Of a stretch of DNA of 64,000 nt, positions 1-7,789 are shown in pieces. Both the position numbers and the translations under genes were made by a program. The notes under the pieces were generated by a model, which was given only the letters and a program-made list of their open reading frames with translations, ran no database searches and had not been told where the DNA came from. The DNA is from Aldehydirespirator sp965221605 (GTDB taxonomy: Bacteria; Actinomycetota; Acidimicrobiia; Acidimicrobiales; Aldehydirespiratoraceae): the NCBI GenBank assembly GCA_965221605.1, contig CBDCSK010000016.1, forward strand, positions 558,001-622,000, written 5' to 3'. The stretch's first letter is position 1; every line of letters begins with the position of its first letter.

Positions 1-2
1 GG

Positions 3-764
3 ATCATCAACGGCCAGAAGGTGTGGACCACCCTCGCCCACCTGTGCGCCTACGGGATCATTATCGCCCGCACCGACCCCGACGTGCCCAAACACGCCGG
101 CATCTCGATGTTCATCGTGCCCATGGATGCCGACGGTGTGGAGGTCCGGCCCATCCACCAGATCGACGGCGGCAACCACTTCAACGAGGTGTTCTTCACC
201 GACGTGCGCATCAGCGCCGGCAACCTGCTCGGCGACCTCAACAACGGCTGGCGCATGGCCACCGCCATGTTGATGTACGAGCGGGTGGCCATCGGCTCAG
301 GCACCACCGGCGGGATAACCACCGACCGCACCGACCGGCTGATCGAGGCGGCCCGCAAGCGGGGGCTCGACGGCGACCCGGCCCTGCGCCAGAAGCTGAT
401 GCGGCTGCACATCCTGGAGACCTGCCTTTCGCTGGTGGCCATGCGCACCCGGGCCGATCTCAAGGCGGGACGCACCCCGGGACCGGGCGGATCGGTCGGC
501 AAGCTGGCCACCGTGCAGATCGCCGACCTGAACACCGAAGTGTCCATGGCCATAGCGGGAGCCTCCGGCGTGGCATGGGAGGACGAGGCCGACTCCTACT
601 GGCAACGCCAGGCTCTCACGTCACTTCAGGCCGGGATCGCCGGTGGGACCTCGGAGATCCAGCGCAACATCATCGGCGACCGGGTGCTGGGGCTGCCCCG
701 CGACATCAGCGTCGACCGGGGCGTGGCGTTCAAGGACCTCAAGGTCGGCACCCAGACCAGCTAG
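3..764 (+). CDS. Acyl-CoA dehydrogenase, C-terminal part (5' end outside window)
   Basis: FAD-dependent acyl-CoA dehydrogenase family, which introduces an alpha-beta double bond into acyl-CoA during fatty acid or related acyl degradation. The reading frame is open from the first full codon, and INGQKVWTTLAH is the usual mid-domain segment before the FAD/substrate region. The end carries the family signature GGTSEIQRNIIGDRVLG. About 250 residues are present of a usual 380-400, so the N-terminal domain lies upstream of the window. The GTG near position 21 is internal, not a start. The substrate cannot be told from this part. The gene is followed after 23 bp by the convergent Lrp-type regulator. 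Confidence 0.93.
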   Translation: MINGQKVWTTLAHLCAYGIIIARTDPDVPKHAGISMFIVPMDADGVEVRPIHQIDGGNHFNEVFFTDVRISAGNLLGDLNNGWRMATAMLMYERVAIGSGTTGGITTDRTDRLIEAARKRGLDGDPALRQKLMRLHILETCLSLVAMRTRADLKAGRTPGPGGSVGKLATVQIADLNTEVSMAIAGASGVAWEDEADSYWQRQALTSLQAGIAGGTSEIQRNIIGDRVLGLPRDISVDRGVAFKDLKVGTQTS

Positions 765-787
765 GGGCGCCCCGGCCCGCCCTGCGT

Positions 788-1249
788 CTACAGCAGGTGG
801 CGGGTGGTCTGGTAGACGGTGCGGATCGCGAAGTTGGACCGCAGCCTGGCCACGCCCGGCAGCCGGGACAGGTGCTCGTTGTGGATCCGCTCGAAGTCGC
901 GGTGGTCGTGCACCGCGAGGTGGACCAGGTAGTCGGCGTCGCCGGCCACCAGGTGGCACGACATCACCTCGGGGCAGGCCCGGACCTCCTCCTCGAAGTG
1001 CCGCAGCGACTCCTCGCTCTGGCTGACCAGCGACACCTCCACGAACACGTCGAGGTCGCGGCCGATGGCCTCGGTGTCGAGGATCATCACGTAGCCCGCG
1101 ATCACGCCGCCGGCCTCCAGCCGGCGCACCCGGCGGTGGCAGGCCGACGTCGACAACCCCACCCGGTCAGCCAGCTCGGAGTGGGAGACCCGACCGTCGG
1201 TCTGGAGCTCGTTGAGGATGAGCCGATCAATCGAGTCGATATCAAGCAT
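788..1249 (-). CDS. Lrp/AsnC family transcriptional regulator (AldR-like)
   Basis: DNA-binding feast/famine regulator of 153 residues, the usual family length. An N-terminal winged helix-turn-helix occupies about residues 1-60 (DSIDRLILNELQTDGRVSHSELADRVGLS), followed by a RAM ligand-binding/oligomerisation domain (about 70-145, with a GDADYLVHLAV core). It is divergent from alanine dehydrogenase across a 134-bp gap. That is the arrangement of AldR and ald in mycobacteria, where the Lrp protein controls ald in response to alanine. Control of ald here is therefore inferred from position. Inverted repeats in the shared gap are candidate binding sites. Confidence 0.9.
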   Translation of the reverse strand: MLDIDSIDRLILNELQTDGRVSHSELADRVGLSTSACHRRVRRLEAGGVIAGYVMILDTEAIGRDLDVFVEVSLVSQSEESLRHFEEEVRACPEVMSCHLVAGDADYLVHLAVHDHRDFERIHNEHLSRLPGVARLRSNFAIRTVYQTTRHLL

Positions 1250-1383
1250 ATGAAATATTTTGCGCCAGATCTGCCCTCAGCGCAAGAATTGCGGCGCTTG
1301 ATCGAGAACTAGCATCGATTTCGCTAGTTTCTTGCCGCTAGGACGCGTGTATTCTCTCGGCAATCGCAGGTGGAGGGGTTCAC
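1250..1383. promoter_or_regulatory. Divergent regulator/ald control region with two inverted repeats
   Basis: This AT-richer gap holds TTGCGC (1260-1265) facing GCGCAA (1280-1285). It also holds a perfect 7-bp inverted repeat AACTAGC (1307-1313) / GCTAGTT (1323-1329) with a 9-bp spacer, a dyad size compatible with an Lrp-family dimer. A possible -10 TATTCT (1350-1355) and a good ribosome binding site GGAGGGG (1372-1378) precede the ald ATG. No convincing -35 was found. Confidence 0.5.
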
Positions 1384-2499
1384 ATGCGAATCGGAGTCCC
1401 GAAAGAGATCAAGAGCGAGGAGCGCCGCGTCGGGCTCACCCCCGACAGCGTGCGCGAAGTCTCCGACCGCGGGCACGAGGTATTCGTGGAGAGCGGCGCG
1501 GGCGCGGGTGCCGGGTTCGAGGACGACGAGTACAAGGGCTGCGGGGCCATCATCGTCCCCACCGCCGGGGACCTCTTCGAGGTGGCCGAGTTGATCGTCA
1601 AGGTCAAGGAGCCCCTGGCCCCCGAGCGGGCCCTGCTGAGAGCCGACCACACCCTGTTCACCTACCTCCACCTCGCCCCCGACCCCGACCAGGCCTGCGA
1701 CCTGCTGGCCAGCGGGGTCACCGCCATCGCCTACGAGTCGGTGACCGACGGCAACGGTCGCCTTCCGCTGCTCGCCCCCATGTCCCAGGTAGCGGGACGC
1801 CTGGCCATCCAGGCCGGCGCCCGCTGCCTGGAGGCATCCGCGGGTGGCCGGGGAGTGCTGCTGGGCGGCGTGCCCGGCGTGGCCGCCGCGCCCGTGACAG
1901 TCATCGGCGGGGGCGTCGTGGGCACCAACGCGGTGGAGATGGCCATCGGGCTCGGCGCCGACGTGACCGTGCTCGACCGCGACGCGAGGGTGCTGGAGTC
2001 GCAGGCCGCCCGTTTCGGCCCCGCGCTGCGCACCCTGTACTCGAGCCCCAGCCGGCTGGCCCAGGCGGTCTTCACCGCGGATCTGGTGATCGGGGCCGTG
2101 CTGCTGCCCGGCGCCCGGGCGCCCCGCCTGATCACGAGACAGATGGTCAAGGTCATGCGGCCGGGCACCGTGATCGTGGACGTGGCCATCGACCAGGGCG
2201 GCTGCGCCGAGACCTCCAGGCCCACCACCCACGCCGAACCGACCTACGTGGTCGACGACGTGGTCCACTACTGCGTGGCCAACATGCCGGGCGCGGTCCC
2301 GCGCACCTCCACCCAGGCCCTCAACAACGCCACCCTCCCCTACGTGATCAAGCTCGCCGACCAGGGCGTCGTCGAGGCCATCGCATCCGACAAGGGCCTG
2401 CAGGACGGCCTCAGCGTGCGCAGAGGGCAGATCACCGAGCCCGCAGTGGCCGACGCCCTGGACCTCCCCTACATCGCGCCCCTCGACACCCTGGGCTGA
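1384..2499 (+). CDS. ald: Alanine dehydrogenase
   Basis: NAD-dependent alanine dehydrogenase (L-alanine + H2O + NAD to pyruvate + NH4 + NADH), cytosolic. Its 371 residues match the family length. The start MRIGVPKEIK is typical and is preceded by GGAGGGG. The catalytic and substrate-binding residues of the mycobacterial enzyme are present at the expected places: R15, K75 (VKVKEP) and H96 (YLHLAPD). The Rossmann glycine loop is at residues 175-180 (VIGGGVVG). It stands alone, divergent from the Lrp regulator that probably controls it, and is followed by a strong hairpin. Confidence 0.96.
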   Translation: MRIGVPKEIKSEERRVGLTPDSVREVSDRGHEVFVESGAGAGAGFEDDEYKGCGAIIVPTAGDLFEVAELIVKVKEPLAPERALLRADHTLFTYLHLAPDPDQACDLLASGVTAIAYESVTDGNGRLPLLAPMSQVAGRLAIQAGARCLEASAGGRGVLLGGVPGVAAAPVTVIGGGVVGTNAVEMAIGLGADVTVLDRDARVLESQAARFGPALRTLYSSPSRLAQAVFTADLVIGAVLLPGARAPRLITRQMVKVMRPGTVIVDVAIDQGGCAETSRPTTHAEPTYVVDDVVHYCVANMPGAVPRTSTQALNNATLPYVIKLADQGVVEAIASDKGLQDGLSVRRGQITEPAVADALDLPYIAPLDTLG

Positions 2500-2532
2500 C
2501 CCCGGCCCATAGCGGGACCCGCAACCGGTTCG

Positions 2533-2569
2533 GCCGCCCGCCAGCACTTCCCCCAAGCTGGCGGGCGGC
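2533..2569. terminator. Strong hairpin between convergent ald and accessory block
   Basis: Perfect 13-bp inverted repeat GCCGCCCGCCAGC (2533-2545) / GCTGGCGGGCGGC (2557-2569) with an 11-nt loop, lying between two convergent genes. There is no T-tract, as is common for terminators in high-GC actinobacteria. It could serve both strands. Confidence 0.75.
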
Positions 2570-2580
2570 ATCGCGCCCCG

Positions 2581-3189
2581 CTAAGGGAACCAAGACCTCA
2601 GTGTCTTGCGGAACTTCTGAAACGCTGGATCAGCACAGTTCTTCGTGCCCACGCTGCTCGCCAGGTCCTCGTATATCACAGACGACCTTGCTATACGTGC
2701 CTGCGCGAGCGCCCATTCCATCGCTCTCTTCGGATCCGGCGGTTTGATGTCGCCGTTGGGCCAAAGACCCTGACGCTGCAACGCGCGCCTGAACTCACGA
2801 CTTCCTCCCGTCCACCCAAGGTGTTTGGGAACATGGATGGACCCACTGAAGACCCATGCCTCTAGTTCCGGCTCGATTACTACGGCGGTCCCCCAATCGC
2901 CAAGCCCGATCTGCTGGAGATCATCCTCCAACATGGACTCCAACTCGAGCCCCGTTGCAGCGGGACCATCCCATTCAAAGTCAAGCACAATGATTCCATG
3001 CTCCTCACCCTCCCGTAGATTGGCCAAGTACTGCGCGCCCTGATGGAAGCAACCGGAATCCTGCTCCGGGTGACGGTGAATGCGGAATGTGATCGGACGG
3101 ATGCCCAGGCTCTTCGGCCGAGCCAACAACGCCGACACTGCCGACTGCATGTTCCGGTCGGCCACGAGACACAACAGGTCTGTTGTCAT
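2581..3189 (-). CDS. Toprim-like/DUF4276-type small protein, partner of AAA ATPase
   Basis: A 202-residue protein whose start overlaps the stop of the upstream ATPase gene by 4 bp (ATGA, 3186-3189), so the two are translationally coupled. It has alternating hydrophobic strands carrying acidic residues in a Toprim-like pattern: VADRNM (D11), VLDFEWDG (D70, D74) and VIEPELEAW (E106, E108, E110). Such proteins form pairs with ABC/AAA-type ATPases in phage defence modules of the OLD, PARIS and related kinds, where the Toprim partner is usually the nuclease effector. The canonical Toprim glutamate appears to be an aspartate here. The family assignment is tentative and the defence role is inferred from the pairing. 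Confidence 0.6.
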   Translation of the reverse strand: MTTDLLCLVADRNMQSAVSALLARPKSLGIRPITFRIHRHPEQDSGCFHQGAQYLANLREGEEHGIIVLDFEWDGPAATGLELESMLEDDLQQIGLGDWGTAVVIEPELEAWVFSGSIHVPKHLGWTGGSREFRRALQRQGLWPNGDIKPPDPKRAMEWALAQARIARSSVIYEDLASSVGTKNCADPAFQKFRKTLRSWFP

Positions 3190-4598
3190 GCAGACTGGCT
3201 GTCAGGCTCGCTGACTTCATGTGGCCCGCTTACACCGTGCGAGCCGAGGACCCCGCCAGCCAGCAGAGTGCCCAAGTCTACGTGGCCCTGCCACTGTTGA
3301 AGACGCGGATGCTCGCGACCGGAGACCACATCCGTACCGTTTGCTTCGTCCCGCGCCACACAGAGCACCTGCCCAGGCGTAGTGAGTCGCGCTACAACCG
3401 GTGAGTGCGTCGCGACCAGAACCTGCGCGTCATACACGGATGACAGGGACTGCATCACGGTCTCGATAGCCAATGGGTGCAGTCCATTCTCGGGTTCTTC
3501 GATCAGATACATCCCTGAGATGTCTGGTGCATACGCAAGCAACGTCAAGGCCAGTAGCCGCAGCGTGCCGTCAGACACGAGCCACGACGGAACCTTCTGC
3601 CCGTTGGACTGCTCCAAGACGACGTAACGAGAGCGGTCCTCGTCTCGCTCACATGTGGCTATTCCCGCAATCTGTGGCAACGCTTCGCGTACATGTCTAA
3701 CCCAGCGTGTATGCCGGTCCGGGTAAGACTTCGCCAGGCGATCAACCACATGTGGCAAGTTGGAGCCGTCGGGAAGGAATCTGTCGCGCTGGATTGGCGG
3801 ACTGGGTCGCCGCATTGCCTCCCCAGAAAGCACGATCCGCTCGGCACCAGCCAACCTCTGCCTGAACCAGAGGGCAACCGGGAACAGCGAATGGTCCTCA
3901 GGCAGGTTGGCGAGGGCTGACTTGCCGGCCGCGATCTGGAATGGTGCCGTCCATCCGCTCGTCTCAGCTCGATAGTTCACCCTCTCAGGCTCGCGTCCCC
4001 TCGACACGACCTTCTCCCAGCGGTGGGGAGCATGCTCACCCGGCGCTCGCGCGATTTGCAATGGAGGCGTTGGAGGCTGCGGGAAGATGCTCCGGGGACT
4101 CTCCGCGAGCGGCAAGGTCAAGTCAAGCGGCTTGAGCCACAGCGTCTCAGCGACGAACGTAGGTTCAGAAGAGACATCAATCTTCACCTCATATCGGCAC
4201 TCCGATGGGCGGCTCGATGGGCTCAACTGCTCGGGGATCATCATCTCAACCGCAAGCTCGAAGGAGTCGTGCGATTGCCACGAGTACTCGCGTGACCCCG
4301 ACCACAGCAGGTCGAGGCCGTCAGATGCTCTCAGGGGAATACCCAGTCGGTCATCACCGAGCATGGCGGTGGCTAGATCGGTGCGAAGGACATCACCCAA
4401 GAACGCCAGCACGTCCAGGAAGTTGGACTTTCCGCTCGCGTTTGCTCCCACCAGTACATGGAAACGGCCCAGCGGCTGCGAGACATACCGCAAGGATCGG
4501 TAGTACAGCGCCTCAACGCGAGTCGCTCCCACGCCACCCTCAGTGTCATTGTCTCGAGCCTGGGTGCCGTTCATTCTCGTCCAGTTCTCCTCGTGCAC
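3186..4598 (-). CDS. AAA/ABC-type ATPase (AAA_21-like), probable defence ATPase
   Basis: A 470-residue single-chain ATPase of the RecF/SMC-like AAA_15/21 group. Visible motifs are Walker A GANASGKS (51-58), a signature-like SDGTLRLLAL, an extended Walker B YLIEEPENGLHP (about 364-375) and the switch histidine in VATHSP (about 397-400). These ATPases bind DNA or sense phage products and control an attached nuclease. Here the next gene, overlapping by ATGA, is a Toprim-like protein. Upstream, 8 bp away, is a frameshifted gene on the same strand. GC looks lower than in the flanking core genes, consistent with transfer. The precise system is not identified. Confidence 0.85.
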   Translation of the reverse strand: MHEENWTRMNGTQARDNDTEGGVGATRVEALYYRSLRYVSQPLGRFHVLVGANASGKSNFLDVLAFLGDVLRTDLATAMLGDDRLGIPLRASDGLDLLWSGSREYSWQSHDSFELAVEMMIPEQLSPSSRPSECRYEVKIDVSSEPTFVAETLWLKPLDLTLPLAESPRSIFPQPPTPPLQIARAPGEHAPHRWEKVVSRGREPERVNYRAETSGWTAPFQIAAGKSALANLPEDHSLFPVALWFRQRLAGAERIVLSGEAMRRPSPPIQRDRFLPDGSNLPHVVDRLAKSYPDRHTRWVRHVREALPQIAGIATCERDEDRSRYVVLEQSNGQKVPSWLVSDGTLRLLALTLLAYAPDISGMYLIEEPENGLHPLAIETVMQSLSSVYDAQVLVATHSPVVARLTTPGQVLCVARDEANGTDVVSGREHPRLQQWQGHVDLGTLLAGGVLGSHGVSGPHEVSEPDSQSA

Positions 4599-4606
4599 AT
4601 CGCAAG

Positions 4607-6011
4607 CTACTTCGGTGGCTGGAGCACGGCCATCCAGCAGACGACTCCTAGGTCGTCCTCGGTGATCTGAGGGGTCGGGGGCGGGGTGTCCACGGCTCGC
4701 AGGCCGTGGAACTCGACTACCGCCACGACTCCGTGGGCGGCTTCATCGGCATCGATGGCGTCGCTGTCTAGAAGGCGCTTGATTCCGGCTAGGTCCTGGC
4801 GGACCAGGCTGGTGCGTTCGGCGCCCAGCGCGTCGTAGGCCTCGGCCGCGGCTGGAGGGGAGGACACGGCGGCAGCCCTCCGCAGTTCGGCCCGGAGCAG
4901 CTCACCGTTGACCGCCTGCACTCCGGTCGTCGGGTCAGCCTCGTCCAGGAGCGTCTCGTCGCCTTCGCTGAGGCGGCGGGTGTAGGTCCTGATCTCTTCC
5001 TCCACGTCAGCCTCGATCACATCGATCTCCATCCCGTAAGGCCGAGCGGCCACGATCTTGCGGCGTATCGTGGCCACCAGTTGGAGTATCAGTTCGAGGT
5101 CCCGCTTGAAGGTCCGCAAGTCGCCCTTCGGCCAGGTAGCTCGGAGCTAGGAGCGCCAGGTACGGGCGTCGGGCCACACCCAGCAACTCGGCGTCGAGGT
5201 CCAGCCATTCGGCAGTCGACGCCGATTGGTCGCAGTCCAGGAGGCGGTAGCGGCTGCGGCTGACAAGGATGCCGTATCGGGCGCCGCGAGCCCGGCAGTC
5301 GGCCGCCAGGACGCCTTCGGCAGGGCGACCGGCTTCGTCGAGCCTCATGAAGTCGCGCGGATCGGCCTTCGGATGCACGATCGCAACCGGGCGGCCCTCG
5401 AATCGAGCAAGGTAGCCCCGAGGCTCCAGGCGCTCGATCTGGTACCCCAGCCCGTCGAGCAAGGTGCGCCAGTCGCTCTTGACCCGCAGGCCGTCCAACG
5501 TCTCGGCCGCAAAGACCTGATAGCCGGGATCGCCGAGCAGTCGGGACTCCAAGGTGTGACGGGTCAGCAGCCCGTGCACGACCATGCCCCGGCCGGCCAG
5601 CCGGACGACCTCTCCCGAGACGTGACGGACCGCGTCGAGGCCGGTCATGAGCGCGGCCTCCTCGATAACGGCGGCCAGGCCGGCGCAGTCCACCGAGCGG
5701 ATGGGCTCCTGCGCCTCGCGCGGGCCGAGAGTCAGCACACTCCCCTCGTTCTCGGAGTCATCGGTGATCAGCAGATAGCTGACAGCGGAGTTCCCGACCC
5801 GCTCACGCCAGCGGGCCCGCAGATAGCGCTCCCCCGACTCGGCAGCAGCCGCAACCTCGATGTGCTTGAACCTCACGGCCCGCACACCGCCCGCGCCCGG
5901 TGTCACTTCCTGCGCCACACCGCGCGCCACCAGCCGGCTGAGCAGTTCGTCAGCGTTCACCGGCCTGAACCCTACGCGTACCGTCTCAATGACGGAAGCA
6001 TTCAATGGCAT
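4607..6011 (-). pseudogene. Frameshifted gene of unknown function, first gene of the accessory operon
   Basis: Two overlapping open frames on the minus strand (start to about 5125, then about 5119 to 4607) read as one protein of about 465 residues if one G is removed from the GGG run at 5124-5126. The junction would then read YLAEGDLRTFKRDLEL, a smooth helix. Without the correction the first frame runs into 30 low-complexity residues, and the second would need a TTG start inside the first gene. The N-terminal part contains a segment, RPYLALLAPSYLAEG, that resembles N-terminal regions of some restriction-methylase proteins, but no catalytic motif is visible. The start is ATG at 6011 with GGGGAAG just upstream; GTG at 6023 is also possible. 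This could be a real inactivation or a sequencing error. Confidence 0.55.
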
Positions 6012-6122
6012 GGTCTTCCCCACACTTGATCCAACACATGGGGGAAGTTGTGATAGATTACTATATCACAAGCATACGCAGAAAGATGTTATTCAACATA
6101 ACTTGTACTGACGAGCCGGGGA
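6012..6122 (-). promoter_or_regulatory. AT-rich promoter region with 8-bp inverted repeat
   Basis: Hand count gives 42 percent GC over 6061-6120, against roughly 70 percent around it. A perfect inverted repeat TTGTGATA (6048-6055) / TATCACAA (6064-6071) with an 8-bp spacer lies about 37 bp upstream of the accessory operon start, where an operator would sit. A smaller dyad GTTAT-N5-ATAAC is near 6088. The regulator is unknown; no repressor gene is adjacent. Confidence 0.45.
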
Positions 6123-7016
6123 CTAGTCGTTTAGGTGCATGGCTACCGCGAGGTTCGCCCCTACGACTGCGACCCCCACCGCGATGACCAGCACCAGCAG
6201 GTTGACCTGGAGCATGGCCGCGTCGTCCACCTTGAACCCGGCCAGGAGCCGCAAGCCGTCGGCGTCGCTGAACTGATCGATCACGTAGTTGCGCAGCAGC
6301 GCGTTGCTGGTCATGGCCACGGCCGCGCCGAGCAGTCCCTGCACCAGGCCCTCGAGCATGAACGGGATGCGGATGAACGCCTTGGTGGCCCCCACCAGCC
6401 GCATGATCTCGATCTCGGTCCGGCGGTTGCCGATGGCCACCGCCAGCGTGTTGAGGATAAGCAGGGTGGAGGCCGCCAGCAGGACGATGGAGCCGATGAA
6501 CAGCACCCGCCCGGCCCGGTCCGAGAGGTTCTGGACGTCCCGGATCACATCGCCGGCGAAGGTGACTGTCCGCACACCGGGCCGGCCCTTGAACTGGTTG
6601 CCCAACTCCTCCACCACGTCGGGATCAGGGTCGATCGGCGCCACCCGGTAGTAAGGGGGAATGTCCTGCTCGGCGGCGATGTCGAGAACCTCTGGGGTGT
6701 CCTCGAAGAAGTCCCGGAACTCCTCGTAGGAGGCCAGCCGGTCGACGTACTGCCAGTCCTGCACGCCGGGGCTCTCGTCGAGCTGGTTGCGGATGCCGGC
6801 GTCCTCGGCCGTCCCGACGTCGGCGTTCATCCACACGATGAACTCGACGCCGTCCTCCCAGCGGGCGGTGGCGCTGTCCACGGCCCGCTGGAAGAGCAGG
6901 AAGCCGCCGAACATCGCCAACGACACCCCCACCGTGATGACGGTGGCCACCGCCAGCAGGACGTTGCGCCACAGGTTCTGGCCCGTCTCGCGCAACACGT
7001 AGCGGAAGCTGAACAT
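6123..7016 (-). CDS. ftsX: Cell division protein FtsX
   Basis: Membrane subunit of the FtsEX complex that couples cytosolic ATP hydrolysis to peptidoglycan hydrolase activation at the division site. It has 297 residues, typical for actinobacteria. It starts MFSFRYVLRETGQNLWRN, followed by TM1 (about 20-45), an extracellular domain (about 45-165), then three more membrane segments (about 170-195, 220-245 and 265-290). The order ftsE then ftsX on the same strand is canonical, though here a 95-bp gap without a gene separates them. Downstream lies the accessory block rather than smpB, the usual actinobacterial neighbour. Confidence 0.95.
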   Translation of the reverse strand: MFSFRYVLRETGQNLWRNVLLAVATVITVGVSLAMFGGFLLFQRAVDSATARWEDGVEFIVWMNADVGTAEDAGIRNQLDESPGVQDWQYVDRLASYEEFRDFFEDTPEVLDIAAEQDIPPYYRVAPIDPDPDVVEELGNQFKGRPGVRTVTFAGDVIRDVQNLSDRAGRVLFIGSIVLLAASTLLILNTLAVAIGNRRTEIEIMRLVGATKAFIRIPFMLEGLVQGLLGAAVAMTSNALLRNYVIDQFSDADGLRLLAGFKVDDAAMLQVNLLVLVIAVGVAVVGANLAVAMHLND

Positions 7017-7111
7017 CAGTGGCTACCCGACGACAGGACGGAGCTGGACATCACGGACTACCTGCGAGGGCGAGCGTGGGCAAGGGCTAACATTGCGGAC
7101 TACTCGATCGG

Positions 7112-7789
7112 CTACTCGTAGACGCCTCGGGCCTGGTCGCGCACGACCATCCCCCGGTCGAGCTCCACCACCCGCTGCCGCATGCTGTCGACGATGCTGC
7201 TGTCGTGGGTGGCCATCACCACCGTCGTGCCGATCTCGTTGATCCGCTCCAGCAGGCGCATGATCCCCACCGAGGTGGTGGGGTCCAGGTTCCCGGTGGG
7301 CTCGTCGGCCAGCAGGATCATGGGCCGGTTTATGAAGGCACGGGCGATCGAGACCCGCTGCTGCTCGCCCCCGGAGAGCTCGTGCGGGAACCGGTCGATC
7401 TTGCGGGACAGCCCGACCAGCTCCAGGATGGCGGGCACCTGGCGCTTGATGACGTGGGGGCCCTTGCCGATCGCCTCCAGGGCGAAGGCGACGTTCTCGG
7501 CCACCGTCTTCTTCTGCAGCAGCTTGTAGTCCTGGAACACGTAGCCGATGTTGCGGCGCAGGTAGGGGACCCTCCAGGAGCTGAGCCCGCCGATGTCGCG
7601 CCCGGCCACGAATATCCGGCCGTGCTCGGGCACCTCCTCGCGGTTGAGGAGCCGGATGAACGTCGACTTGCCCGACCCCGACGGGCCCACCAGGAAGACG
7701 AACTCGCCCTTGCCGATGTCTATGGTCACGTCGCGCAGGGCCACCACGTCGCCCTTGAACACCTTGGTGACCTTCTCCATCTTGATCAC
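7112..7789 (-). CDS. ftsE: Cell division ATP-binding protein FtsE
   Basis: ABC ATPase partner of FtsX. The GTG at 7789 was chosen because GGAGG (7799-7803) lies 9 nt upstream and the start overlaps the prfB stop as GTGA. That gives 225 residues starting MIKMEKVTKVF, the family length. Farther-upstream in-frame starts would add about 32 residues not seen in the family. Motifs are Walker A GPSGSGKS, Q-loop VFQDYKLL, signature LSGGEQQR, Walker B ILLADEPTGNLD and switch ATHDSS. It is probably co-translated with prfB. Confidence 0.96.
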   Translation of the reverse strand: MIKMEKVTKVFKGDVVALRDVTIDIGKGEFVFLVGPSGSGKSTFIRLLNREEVPEHGRIFVAGRDIGGLSSWRVPYLRRNIGYVFQDYKLLQKKTVAENVAFALEAIGKGPHVIKRQVPAILELVGLSRKIDRFPHELSGGEQQRVSIARAFINRPMILLADEPTGNLDPTTSVGIMRLLERINEIGTTVVMATHDSSIVDSMRQRVVELDRGMVVRDQARGVYE

